This document shows, one piece after another, positions 42,971 to 51,102 of a DNA stretch of 57,499 bases. The notes under the pieces were generated by a model that saw only the letters and a program-made list of their open reading frames with translations, did no database searches and was not told the origin of the DNA. The DNA lies in the NCBI RefSeq assembly GCF_000424325.1, contig NZ_KE384164.1, positions 31,786-89,284 on the forward strand, given 5' to 3'. Every line of letters starts with the position of its first letter. Within the stretch, counting starts at the first letter, position 1. The position numbers and the translations under genes are program-made. This DNA is from [Clostridium] clostridioforme AGR2157 (GTDB taxonomy: Bacteria > Bacillota > Clostridia > Lachnospirales > Lachnospiraceae).

Positions 42971-43762
42971 ATGAATAAGTGGATGAAGTTTTTACACAGG
43001 GACAGCAGGATGCAGGGAGATGTCTATGACGGCCCCCTGATTAGGCTGGAGAATCTGGTCAAGATATATGATACCGGGGCCATTAAGGTACTGGGACTTA
43101 AGAAGATAAACCTGACCGTTGAACGGGGGGAGTTTGTGGCTATCATGGGACACTCCGGGTCCGGAAAGTCTACCCTGATGAATATACTTGGGTGCCTGGA
43201 CCGGCCCACCCTGGGCCATTACTACCTGGACGGCATTGACGTGGCAGACATGACGCCGGACCAGCTCTCCGATATCAGAAACCGGAAAATCGGGTTTGTA
43301 TTCCAGTCCTTTAACCTGATATCCAGGACATCGGCCCTTAAGAATGTGGAACTGCCCATGACCTATGCCAGGGTGCCAAAGGCCAAACGGGCGGTCAGGG
43401 CCCAGCTGCTTTTGGAACGGGTGGGGCTGGGAGCCAGGAAGGAGCATATGCCCAATGAGCTCTCCGGAGGCCAGAGGCAGAGGGTTGCCATAGCCAGGGC
43501 CCTGGCCAATGAGCCGCCGTTAATTCTGGCAGACGAGCCAACAGGAAACCTGGATACCGCCTCCTCGGTGGAAATCATGGAGCTGTTTACAAAGCTTCAC
43601 CAGGAAGGGGCCACCGTGGTGCTGGTTACCCATGAGGAGGATATAGCAGCCTTTGCCCACCGCATTATACGGTTCAGTGACGGACAGATACAGAGTGACA
43701 AGCTGAATGTGGCCCGCGTGGTTTCAGAGGACGGGAAGGGAGGGGAGCAGGATGCTGATTGA
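42971..43762 (+). CDS. ABC transporter ATP-binding protein (MacB/LolD type)
   Basis: A 263-residue ATPase with Walker [11 protein letters not shown]-loop [22 protein letters not shown], signature [15 protein letters not shown], Walker [13 protein letters not shown] and H-loop [24 protein letters not shown]. This subgroup (MacB, LolD, FtsE) powers mechanotransmission rather than classic transport. In MacB the ATPase and permease are fused; here they are separate, overlapping by 11 nt. The N-terminus has ~20 extra residues before [12 protein letters not shown]. Confidence 0.92.
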   Translation: MNKWMKFLHRDSRMQGDVYDGPLIRLENLVKIYDTGAIKVLGLKKINLTVERGEFVAIMGHSGSGKSTLMNILGCLDRPTLGHYYLDGIDVADMTPDQLSDIRNRKIGFVFQSFNLISRTSALKNVELPMTYARVPKAKRAVRAQLLLERVGLGARKEHMPNELSGGQRQRVAIARALANEPPLILADEPTGNLDTASSVEIMELFTKLHQEGATVVLVTHEEDIAAFAHRIIRFSDGQIQSDKLNVARVVSEDGKGGEQDAD

Positions 43763-44963
43763 AAACATGAAGATGGCATTTTCAGCCATCCGGTCCAATA
43801 AGATGCGTTCCGCCCTTACCATGCTGGGAATCATCATCGGTATTGGTTCTGTCATAGCCATCGTGTCCATCGGAGATACCATGCGGAGACTTTTCTCGGA
43901 TTTGTACAAGGACGTGGGTATTACTCAGGCTTATGTTTCCATTGGTTACTGGGTAGATGATGTGCGGCAGAGCGATTATTTCACCCTGGACGAGATGGAG
44001 CGGGCCAAGGAGGCGTTTAAGGACCAGATTGCCTATATAGACAGCAGTGCCTATACCAGCAGTGATGCCGAGTATAAGCGGACTAAGATTAAATTTGATT
44101 ATCAGGGAATTGACTACAATTACCAGGATGTCCAGCCGGTGAACGTGGTGTACGGCCGTTATCTCAATGAGGGAGACATCCTGGGAAGAAGGAAGAATGT
44201 GGTCATGGACACTAAAAGCGCCCAGATGCTGTTCGGCACTGAGAATGCGGTTGGCCGGTCCTTCAGGACCACCTTATATGGCTCCACTGACGACTTTACG
44301 GTGGTGGGAGTGTACCGCAAGGAGACCAACGCCCTCCAGGCCCTGATGATGGGCGGCAGCAATGACAAGGGTTCGGCATTCATTCCGTACACTCTGCTGA
44401 CCTGGCCCAACGACTATTTTTACCAGCTCCATGTGTATGCAAAAGAAGATGTGAACCTGGACCGGTTCTTCAGCCAGTTCAAGGCATATGCGGCCAAGAT
44501 GCACGGCAGGCAGCCGGAGGATATGTACATGTACACGGCTATGCAGGAAATGACCTCGGTGGACAGCATGATGGGCAACCTGTCCATGGCAGTGGGCGGT
44601 ATCGCAGCCATTTCGCTGCTGGTAGGCGGCATCGGCATCATGAACATCATGCTGGTGTCTGTGACGGAGCGTACCAGGGAAATCGGAATCCGGAAAGCCC
44701 TGGGCGCAAGGACCAGGGATGTGCTGATTCAGTTTTTAACGGAGTCAGCCATATTGTCAGCCTGCGGCGGTATAATCGGAGTCATACTGGGAGTGGGAAC
44801 CGTATCCCTGGGAGGATTCCTTCTGGGATTTGCGGTGGTCATAAAACCGGGGGTCATCGTGGTTGCGGTGTCATTCTCAGCAGTGGTCGGTATCTTCTTT
44901 GGACTGTACCCTGCTTCCAAGGCAGCCCAGGCAGACCCCATAGACGCGCTGCGTTACGAATAG
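43752..44963 (+). CDS. MacB/FtsX-type ABC permease
   Basis: A 403-residue protein with one N-terminal helix (NKMRSALTMLGIIIGIGSVIAIVSIGDTM), a large extracytoplasmic domain of about 240 residues, and three C-terminal helices. Its C-terminal half carries the FtsX hallmark GGIGIMNIMLVSVTERTREIGIRKALGARTRDVLIQFLTESAILS and ends in ASKAAQADPIDALRYE. It is the permease half of a split MacB and couples to the preceding ATPase and the MacA-like adaptor. The ATG at 43752 overlaps the ATPase end and follows GGAGGGG. The start at 43707 in the same frame lies within the ATPase coding region and is unlikely. Confidence 0.92.
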   Translation: MLIENMKMAFSAIRSNKMRSALTMLGIIIGIGSVIAIVSIGDTMRRLFSDLYKDVGITQAYVSIGYWVDDVRQSDYFTLDEMERAKEAFKDQIAYIDSSAYTSSDAEYKRTKIKFDYQGIDYNYQDVQPVNVVYGRYLNEGDILGRRKNVVMDTKSAQMLFGTENAVGRSFRTTLYGSTDDFTVVGVYRKETNALQALMMGGSNDKGSAFIPYTLLTWPNDYFYQLHVYAKEDVNLDRFFSQFKAYAAKMHGRQPEDMYMYTAMQEMTSVDSMMGNLSMAVGGIAAISLLVGGIGIMNIMLVSVTERTREIGIRKALGARTRDVLIQFLTESAILSACGGIIGVILGVGTVSLGGFLLGFAVVIKPGVIVVAVSFSAVVGIFFGLYPASKAAQADPIDALRYE

Positions 44964-45007
44964 ACGGGAATCCGGCCTGAGAAATCAAGGATCCAGCCGG
45001 AGAAAAT

Positions 45008-45157
45008 GTAACAGTTCAGACGGCGCATCTTCTTAACCGAAAAAACGGTCAAGAAGCATCGGATATCCATCCGATGTAAAAATTGGTGCAGAATCGGTCT
45101 TATAAGCCAGCTTAACACCCGCCTCTTCACCATTTTTCCCGCCGTCTGAACTGTTAC
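45008..45157. repeat. 150-nt element with 18-bp terminal inverted repeats and three hairpins
   Basis: Arms GTAACAGTTCAGACGGCG (45008-45025) and its exact reverse complement (45140-45157) enclose three abutting hairpins. H1: CTTCTT-ACCG with CGGT-AAGAAG (45029-45056). H2: CATCGGAT with ATCCGATG (45057-45076). H3: AAAAAT-GGTG with CACC-ATTTTT (45078-45137). As RNA it would form a compact four-way junction; as DNA it looks like a non-autonomous MITE. It fills the gap between the permease and first TolC-fold gene. Confidence 0.75.
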
Positions 45158-45189
45158 GAAAATCGAGAATCGAGACAGGAGGAAAGCAA

Positions 45190-46389
45190 GTGAAACGGAT
45201 GAGCGGTACATGGAAGAGAGCAGGAGCCATGGGATTGGCCCTGATGCTGGCCCCGGCCCCGGGTATGCTGCGGCCGGTGACTGCGTGGGCCAGCCCGGAG
45301 TTTGCCTATTCTGCGGAAAAATGGGCGGCGCTGAGGGATGATGTGCTGGAATACGGGGAGCTGGCTGACCTGATCCATGAATACAATGCCACGGTTATCA
45401 ATAACCGCCTGGAATACGATGACTACAGAGGCAAGGACCACGATGAAATCAAGAATGCCTACCAGGACATTGCTGACAGGCTCTATGATTCCAGCGATAA
45501 GATGATGGATTTTGTCAATGAGGACCAGCCGGGATACGCGGGAGCAGCGGTTGGGGCCATAAGCGCCCGCCTTCAGGCTGAACAGAACCAGGAGCTGGCT
45601 GATTCCCAGAATGAGGACGGACAGGTAAAGAAACTGGAGTACGACAGACAGGAGGCTGTCCTTGTAAAGGATGCCCAGACAAAGATGATATCCTACTGGC
45701 AGAAGGCCAAGGCGCGTCCTGCCCTGGAGGAGGATGTGAACCAGGCCAGGTCAAAGTATGAAGCCATGGCAGTGAAAGCTGGCCAGGGCATGGCCACTCA
45801 GGCTGAGCTGCTCGCGGCCCGGGAAAAGATGGAGGCAGCCCAGGCAGCCCTGGAGACCAATGACAGGGAACGGGACGGACTTCGCAGAGAACTCTGCGTC
45901 ATGACCGGATGGGATCACGATGCCCAGCCGGATATCAGGGAAGTGCCGGTGCCGGACGCCGGGGAGATGGATCAGATTGACCTGGAGCTGGATAAGGAAA
46001 GGGCCTTGGAGCAGAACTTTACCCAGACAGCCAATGAGCGCCGTCTGACATTTACAGGCAACGGGACCCAGTGGGATGTGATGAATCAGAAGGTGGAGAC
46101 AGGCCGCAGGCAGATTGCAGCGGATGTGGAAGCCAAGTATAAGCTTTTGGAGCAGGCCAGGGCTGATTATGAACAGGCGGCAGGCGAGTTTAAGCTGGCC
46201 CGTACCGGGGCCCAGACAGCCGAGCGCAAATACAGCCTGGGCATGATTTCCAAAAATGAATATACACAGCAGCAGGGAACCATGGCCTCCAGCCAGTCCG
46301 CATGCGACACAGCAGGCCTGAAATACAGGCAGGCCCTGGAGGATTACAGATGGGCGGTCAACGGCCTTGCACAGACAGAGGGGGCGTAG
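45190..46389 (+). CDS. TolC-fold (outer-membrane-efflux-like) secreted protein 1
   Basis: A 399-residue protein with an N-terminal signal region (about 10-34, ending near AWA-SPE) and long amphipathic helices rich in Ala, Glu, Gln and Lys. The repeat structure of the OEP/TolC family is visible. Heptad-like helices (about 80-240 and 280-375) end in TAERKYSLGMISKNEYTQQQGTMASSQSACDTAGLKYRQALEDYRWAVNGL, the usual C-terminal TolC motif. Outer-membrane beta-strands are not recognisable. It begins 27 nt after a structured repeat (45008-45157) and is followed 3 nt later by a second member. In a single-membrane cell it may extend the adaptor through the wall rather than form an outer-membrane pore. 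Confidence 0.75.
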   Translation: MKRMSGTWKRAGAMGLALMLAPAPGMLRPVTAWASPEFAYSAEKWAALRDDVLEYGELADLIHEYNATVINNRLEYDDYRGKDHDEIKNAYQDIADRLYDSSDKMMDFVNEDQPGYAGAAVGAISARLQAEQNQELADSQNEDGQVKKLEYDRQEAVLVKDAQTKMISYWQKAKARPALEEDVNQARSKYEAMAVKAGQGMATQAELLAAREKMEAAQAALETNDRERDGLRRELCVMTGWDHDAQPDIREVPVPDAGEMDQIDLELDKERALEQNFTQTANERRLTFTGNGTQWDVMNQKVETGRRQIAADVEAKYKLLEQARADYEQAAGEFKLARTGAQTAERKYSLGMISKNEYTQQQGTMASSQSACDTAGLKYRQALEDYRWAVNGLAQTEGA

Positions 46390-46392
46390 GAT

Positions 46393-47493
46393 ATGGTGAA
46401 AAAATGCTTACTGCTCTGTATAGGCATCCTCTTTGCCTGCCTGCATCCTCTGGAGGTCCATGCAGATGCAATGCCCGACGTCATTCGCTATGAGGAGCTG
46501 GAGACTCTGGTGAAAGCCTACAGTCCCCAGATACAGATGGAACAGGCGCAGTATGACAGCCGCCTGGCGCGGTATGAGAATGCCAGGGAGGAAATCATGG
46601 AAACCAGACGGCTTCTCAGGGAGGAGGCCGAGGACCTGGAGAAGAACGGGGACAAAGACAGTGCCAGCCAGTACCGGGCCCAGGCCAAGACACTGGAGGA
46701 TGCGGCCAAGGATATGGATAAGCAGATACGATCAGCCCAGGGCAGCCAGGCATCCATGTCCCTTCGCAGGATAGAGGATACCGTGCTCTGGACCGCCCAG
46801 AATCTCATGGGTACCTATAATACCCTTAAAGCGGAACAGGGGGCGGCTCTGGCTCAGGCAGAGTGGAAACAGAGCCAGTATGAGAAGCTGCTGCGCCAGG
46901 TCCAGACAGGAAGCGCTTCTGCCGCCCAGGCGGACCAGGCGGGAAAGGAAGCCGATGCGGCTGCTGCCAAGGCAAAGGCTGCCCGGGACGAGATGGAACG
47001 GGTGAAGAAGGAATTACTCATTCTCACCGGATATCCGGAAGGCTCCCAGACAGAAATCGGTCCCATGCCCGCACCCCGGCCGGAGCGTGTCCGGGAGATG
47101 GGAGGCAGCATCGACAAATGGCGCGCACTGGGAAACAATTATTCCCTGAGGGAACAGAGGAGCGGGGGAGCCAGCTCCAATAAAGAACTTCATGCCCGCC
47201 AGCGTGATATCCGCCAGAGCGAGGAGGAAATGTACGGCCAGCTGGATACCCTGTATCAGGATGTCCTGGCCAGCCAGACACTCTGGACCAGCGCCACAAC
47301 GTCCATGGCATCACAGGAAGCCGCGTTTCAGGCCGCATCCAACAAGCTGGCCCTGGGAATGCTGTCACGCCAGGAATATCTGGAGGCAAAAGCGGCCTAC
47401 ATGGACGCCGCCGCTGCCAAGGAAAGTGCAGACACAGGCTTCCAGCAGGCCATGGATACATATGACTGGGCTCTGAAAGGTTTCATGACATAA
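46393..47493 (+). CDS. TolC-fold (outer-membrane-efflux-like) secreted protein 2
   Basis: A 366-residue paralogue of the preceding gene, with a signal peptide (about 1-25, cutting near VHADA) and TolC-type helical repeats: VIRYEELETLVKAYSPQIQMEQAQYDSRLARYENAREE, a very charged coiled coil (46-130), and the C-terminal SNKLALGMLSRQEYLEAKAAYMDAAAAKESADTGFQQAMDTYDWALKGF. That last segment mirrors the paralogue's C-terminus and is the best family evidence. It ends the operon. Just downstream a 14-nt duplication (AAATACCGTTGGA twice, 47491-47522) looks like slippage. No terminator is obvious. Confidence 0.75.
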   Translation: MVKKCLLLCIGILFACLHPLEVHADAMPDVIRYEELETLVKAYSPQIQMEQAQYDSRLARYENAREEIMETRRLLREEAEDLEKNGDKDSASQYRAQAKTLEDAAKDMDKQIRSAQGSQASMSLRRIEDTVLWTAQNLMGTYNTLKAEQGAALAQAEWKQSQYEKLLRQVQTGSASAAQADQAGKEADAAAAKAKAARDEMERVKKELLILTGYPEGSQTEIGPMPAPRPERVREMGGSIDKWRALGNNYSLREQRSGGASSNKELHARQRDIRQSEEEMYGQLDTLYQDVLASQTLWTSATTSMASQEAAFQAASNKLALGMLSRQEYLEAKAAYMDAAAAKESADTGFQQAMDTYDWALKGFMT

Positions 47494-47558
47494 ATACCGT
47501 TGGATTTAAAATACCGTTGGAATTCATCCACACGTTCATCCATTATTTGTTTCATCCC

Positions 47559-47840
47559 TTACCGCTTCATCATCCGGTACCCCACTCCCACGTGGATCTG
47601 GATGTACTGGGGCTGTGAGGGATTTTTTTCAATCTTTTTGCGCAGGGAGGCCATGAAGACACGGAGGTAGGTTGGAACGCAGTAAATTGCTCCTGAGCTG
47701 TTCAGCCCGGGCCATGGCCGCTTCCTCCTCCCGCTTCCTGGAACAGTGTAGGAACTGGTGAATACGGCTGCCAGGAACGTAATCAGAATGGTAAGCTGGG
47801 GGAAACCTCCTTCATTGTCTACCTGGACAGTATATTGAAT
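47559..47840 (-). pseudogene. Fused kdpD/kdpE remnant
   Basis: Read on the minus strand, residues resembling the KdpD fourth-helix region (YTVQVDNEGGFPQLTILITF, then LAAVFTSSYT) are followed, in a different frame, by KREEEAAMARAEQLRSNLLR, the KdpD kinase linker. This joins the C-terminal 35 residues of the KdpE response regulator (TYLRVFMASLRKKIEKNPSQ, then QYIQIHVGVGYRMMKR) and stops at 47559. Most of kdpD (sensor domain, HisKA and ATPase) and kdpE (receiver) is missing. The fusion plus frameshift make it non-functional. No kdpFABC genes are present here, so a potassium-uptake locus was probably deleted. Confidence 0.75.
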
Positions 47841-47985
47841 TGGTGCCGGTTGAGAACTCTTATCAAATTGCATCGTTATATTTTAAAAAGAATATTGGTT
47901 TCGCACAAAGAAAAGGGACGGATTTCATATATCTGCCAATTATTTTATACAAAATGTAGAAAATGCACAAAAAACACAGGATACA

Positions 47986-48015
47986 TTGACATATAGTTGT
48001 CTATTGTGATAGACT
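47986..48015 (+). promoter_or_regulatory. Promoter and operator-like dyad of the purine operon
   Basis: TTGACA (47986-47991), 18 nt, TAGACT (48010-48015). A perfect dyad GTCTAT-tgtg-ATAGAC (47999-48014) overlaps the -10, where a repressor would block RNA polymerase. The riboswitch follows 50 nt later. The stretch 47874-47985 is AT-rich and shows nothing else. Confidence 0.6.
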
Positions 48016-48063
48016 CAAGGTGTCAGAAGATGACGCAATTGAATAGACGTATAAGTATTCAAA

Positions 48064-48126
48064 ACTTATATATGCTCAAGATAGGTTGAGCGTTTCTACC
48101 AACTACCGTAATAGTTGACTATAAGT
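48064..48126 (+). promoter_or_regulatory. Guanine-type purine riboswitch aptamer
   Basis: P1 is ACTTATA/TATAAGT (48064-48070 with 48120-48126). P2 is GCTCAA/TTGAGC with a loop of the GATAGG type, and P3 is AACTA/TAGTT with loop CCGTAA. J2/3 carries GTTTCTACC and J3/1 reads GACTAT. The C at 48119 corresponds to C74, which selects guanine or hypoxanthine over adenine. A 10-bp hairpin (48128-48137 with 48164-48173) begins one base after P1 but has no U-run directly behind it; T7 comes 20 nt later at 48193. The switch direction is therefore unclear. Confidence 0.93.
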
Positions 48127-48297
48127 TTTCACATCAGGTACTGCCCGGGGCGCCGGAGACAGGCTGATGTGAAGCCTTAGGAACAGCGGTGGTTTTTTTG
48201 TTTGCAAAAAAATGCAGATGGAAGCCCTGGCCCGCCGCTGTACGGGTGAATACAAGGGTGCGCCGGTCACCGGCGTATCACGGAAAAGGAGGAGCAT

Positions 48298-49569
48298 ATG
48301 GCAGAGAATTTTGTATTAAAGGGCAATATCTGCTACAGCCAGGATTCCCGCACACTGATATGTGTGGAACAGGGATATCTGGTATGTACAGATGGCATAT
48401 CAGCCGGCGTGTACAAAGAACTTCCGCAGATGTATGCAGGCTTTCCTCTGACGGATTATGGAGACAGGCTGATTGTGCCGGGTCTTACGGACCTTCATCT
48501 CCATGCCCCGCAGTATTCATTCAGAGGTCTGGGTATGGACCTTGAACTATTGGAATGGCTGAACACGCGGACGTTTCCTGAAGAGGCCAAGTACAGCGAT
48601 ATGGAGTATGCCGGGAAGGCGTATACCATATTTGCGGAAAACATGAAACACAGTGCAACTACAAGGGCTTGTATATTTGCAACCATGCACAGAGAGGCTA
48701 CGGAGCTTCTCATGGATTTGATGGAGGAGACCGGACTCAAGACCATGGTAGGCAAGGTCAACATGGACCGGAACAGTCCGGATATCCTGGTGGAGGAGAC
48801 AGAGGAATCCCTGAGGGAGACCAGACAGTGGCTGGCGGACATAAAGGGGCGGTATAGGAACACGGTTCCCATTCTCACGCCAAGGTTCATTCCCACCTGC
48901 TCCGACACACTGATGGAAGAGCTCAAGAAGATTCAGATTGAGTATGAACTTCCGGTCCAGTCCCATCTGTCGGAAAACAAGGGAGAGATTGACTGGGTGA
49001 AGGAACTGTGCCCGTGGTCTGAGTTTTACGGAGATGCGTACGACCATTTCGGCATGTTCGGCAACGGCGTGAAAACCATCATGGCCCACTGTGTGTGGCC
49101 GCCGGTAAAGGAAATACAGAGAATGAAGGACAACGACGTATACGTGGCCCATTGTCCGCAGTCCAACACCAACCTGTCCTCCGGCATTGCGCCCGTCAGG
49201 ACGTATCTGGAACAGGGAATCCACACAGGACTTGGTACGGATGTGGCCGGAGGTGCGGGAGAGTCCGTATTCAGGGCCATGGCTGACGCCATCCAGGTGT
49301 CAAAGCTGCGCTGGAGACTGGTGGATGAGACACTGAAGCCCCTTACGGCGGAGGAGGCATTCTACCTGGGAACAAAGGGCGGCGGCGAGTTCTTCGGAAA
49401 GGCCGGAAGCTTTGAGGAAGGCTATGAGTTAGACGCACTGGTGCTGAACGACGAGAGCCTTAAGCATCCTCAGCCTCTGAGCTTAAAGGAGCGGCTGGAG
49501 CGGTTCATCTACATTTCGGATGAGCGCCATATTGACGCCAAGTATGCGGCGGGCAGCAAGATATTTTAG
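48298..49569 (+). CDS. guaD: Guanine deaminase
   Basis: A 423-residue amidohydrolase-family enzyme converting guanine to xanthine and ammonia. The HxH zinc motif lies in PGLTDLHLHAPQYSFRG (His-67, His-69). Further ligands are in PVQSHLSENKGE, TIMAHCVWPP and GLGTDVAGGAGESVFRAM, and the guanine-binding segment TPRFIPTCSDTLM is characteristic of GuaD. Length is typical. A strong AAAGGAGG site precedes the ATG. It is first in an operon with a purine permease and xanthine dehydrogenase, all under a guanine riboswitch. Confidence 0.93.
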   Translation: MAENFVLKGNICYSQDSRTLICVEQGYLVCTDGISAGVYKELPQMYAGFPLTDYGDRLIVPGLTDLHLHAPQYSFRGLGMDLELLEWLNTRTFPEEAKYSDMEYAGKAYTIFAENMKHSATTRACIFATMHREATELLMDLMEETGLKTMVGKVNMDRNSPDILVEETEESLRETRQWLADIKGRYRNTVPILTPRFIPTCSDTLMEELKKIQIEYELPVQSHLSENKGEIDWVKELCPWSEFYGDAYDHFGMFGNGVKTIMAHCVWPPVKEIQRMKDNDVYVAHCPQSNTNLSSGIAPVRTYLEQGIHTGLGTDVAGGAGESVFRAMADAIQVSKLRWRLVDETLKPLTAEEAFYLGTKGGGEFFGKAGSFEEGYELDALVLNDESLKHPQPLSLKERLERFIYISDERHIDAKYAAGSKIF

Positions 49570-49634
49570 CTGAAACTGTTTTAACTATAGAAACAGCGGA
49601 AAACTATAGGTATGAATTCAAGGAGGTATGAAGT

Positions 49635-51029
49635 ATGGAGAACAAATCAAATCAGGGATTCCTGGAAAAAGCATTTCACCTATCGGAAAACCACACAGAT
49701 GTCAAGACAGAGGTAATTGCCGGTATCACCACGTTCATGACAATGGCCTACATCCTTGCAGTGAATCCGAACATCCTGAGCGCCACGGGAATGGACAGAG
49801 GCGCTGTCTTTACAGCCACTGCCCTTGCATCGCTGGTTGCCACCCTGCTGATGGCTGCATTTGCCAATTATCCGTTTGTGCTGGCGCCCGGCATGGGACT
49901 GAATGCTTACTTTGCATACACCGTAGTACTCCAGATGGGTTATACCTGGCAGATGGCTCTGGCAGCCGTATTCGTGGAAGGTATTATCTTCATCGCACTG
50001 TCTCTTACCAATGTGCGTGAAGCCATTTTCAATGCCATTCCCATGAATCTGAAACACGCCGTATCCGCAGGTATCGGACTTTTTATCGCCTTCATCGGTT
50101 TGCAGAACGCTAAAATCGTGGTGGAGAGCGCCACTCTTGTATCCGTATTTTCATTCAAAGGTTCTCTGAAAGCAGGAACATTTAATTCCGTTGGAATCAC
50201 CGTACTGCTGGCTCTCATCGGCGTACTTATCACCGGTATTCTGGTTGTTAAGAACGTAAAGGGAAACATCCTCTGGGGCATTATCATCACATGGATTTTA
50301 GGTATTATCTGTGAAGTGACCGGACTGTACCAGCCAAATGCTGAACTGGGAATGTTCAGCGTACTGCCTGATTTCACCAGTGGTTTCGGTATCCAGAGCA
50401 TGGCTCCCACCTTCTTTAAGATGGATTTCAGCGGCATCCTGTCCCTGAACTTTGTGACCATCATGTTTGCGTTCCTGTTTGTGGATATGTTCGATACACT
50501 GGGAACACTGATTGGCGTGGCATCCAAGGCAGATATGCTGGATAAGGACGGAAAGCTTCCTAAGATTAGAGGCGCCCTTCTGTCTGATGCTATCGGTACC
50601 TCCCTTGGCGCTGTATTCGGTACCTCCACCACAACCACATTCGTTGAGAGCGCTTCCGGCGTTGCGGAAGGCGGAAGAACCGGACTTACATCCGTAGTGG
50701 CAGCAATTTTCTTCGGTCTGTCCCTGTTCCTGTCACCGATTTTCTTAGCCATCCCGTCCTTTGCAACGGCACCGGCTCTGATTATCGTAGGTTTCCTGAT
50801 GATTAGCTCCATGTTGAAGATTGATTTCACTGACTTTACAGAGGCAATCCCAAGCTACATCGCCATCATCGCAATGCCTTTCATGTACAGCATTTCCGAA
50901 GGCATTGCAATGGGCGTTATCTCCTACGTGGTTATCAACGTGGCAACCGGCCGTGCAAAGGAGAAGAAAATCAGCCTTCTGATGTATGTATTGGCGGTAC
51001 TATTTGTACTTAAATATGTATTAATTTAA
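49635..51029 (+). CDS. NCS2 (AzgA/PbuG-type) purine permease
   Basis: A 464-residue nucleobase permease of the AzgA-like NCS2 group with about 14 hydrophobic helices. AEIAGITTFMTMAYILAVNP-like VIAGITTFMTMAYILAVNPN, then PFVLAPGMGLNAYFAYTVV, the GIGLFIAFIGLQNA block and TTFVESASGVAEGGRTGLTSVV are diagnostic of guanine/hypoxanthine permeases such as PbuG. It imports the substrate of the neighbouring guanine deaminase or xanthine for the dehydrogenase. It begins 66 nt after guaD with an AAGGAGG site. Confidence 0.94.
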   Translation: MENKSNQGFLEKAFHLSENHTDVKTEVIAGITTFMTMAYILAVNPNILSATGMDRGAVFTATALASLVATLLMAAFANYPFVLAPGMGLNAYFAYTVVLQMGYTWQMALAAVFVEGIIFIALSLTNVREAIFNAIPMNLKHAVSAGIGLFIAFIGLQNAKIVVESATLVSVFSFKGSLKAGTFNSVGITVLLALIGVLITGILVVKNVKGNILWGIIITWILGIICEVTGLYQPNAELGMFSVLPDFTSGFGIQSMAPTFFKMDFSGILSLNFVTIMFAFLFVDMFDTLGTLIGVASKADMLDKDGKLPKIRGALLSDAIGTSLGAVFGTSTTTTFVESASGVAEGGRTGLTSVVAAIFFGLSLFLSPIFLAIPSFATAPALIIVGFLMISSMLKIDFTDFTEAIPSYIAIIAMPFMYSISEGIAMGVISYVVINVATGRAKEKKISLLMYVLAVLFVLKYVLI

Positions 51030-51102
51030 AACATGCAGCATATAATGCAGACGCCTGGAATACAGGCGTTTGCGCATTCAAGATAAGGAGGTAGAGCACA
51101 CC

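Noticed and set aside
45008-45157. Inverted repeats considered as an invertible promoter switch
   Set aside because: The enclosed DNA is filled by hairpins and shows no outward promoter, and no invertase gene lies nearby.
48298-48545. Overlapping + frame at 48189-48545
   Set aside because: It lies mostly in the riboswitch leader and inside guaD in another frame, with no ribosome site or family pattern.
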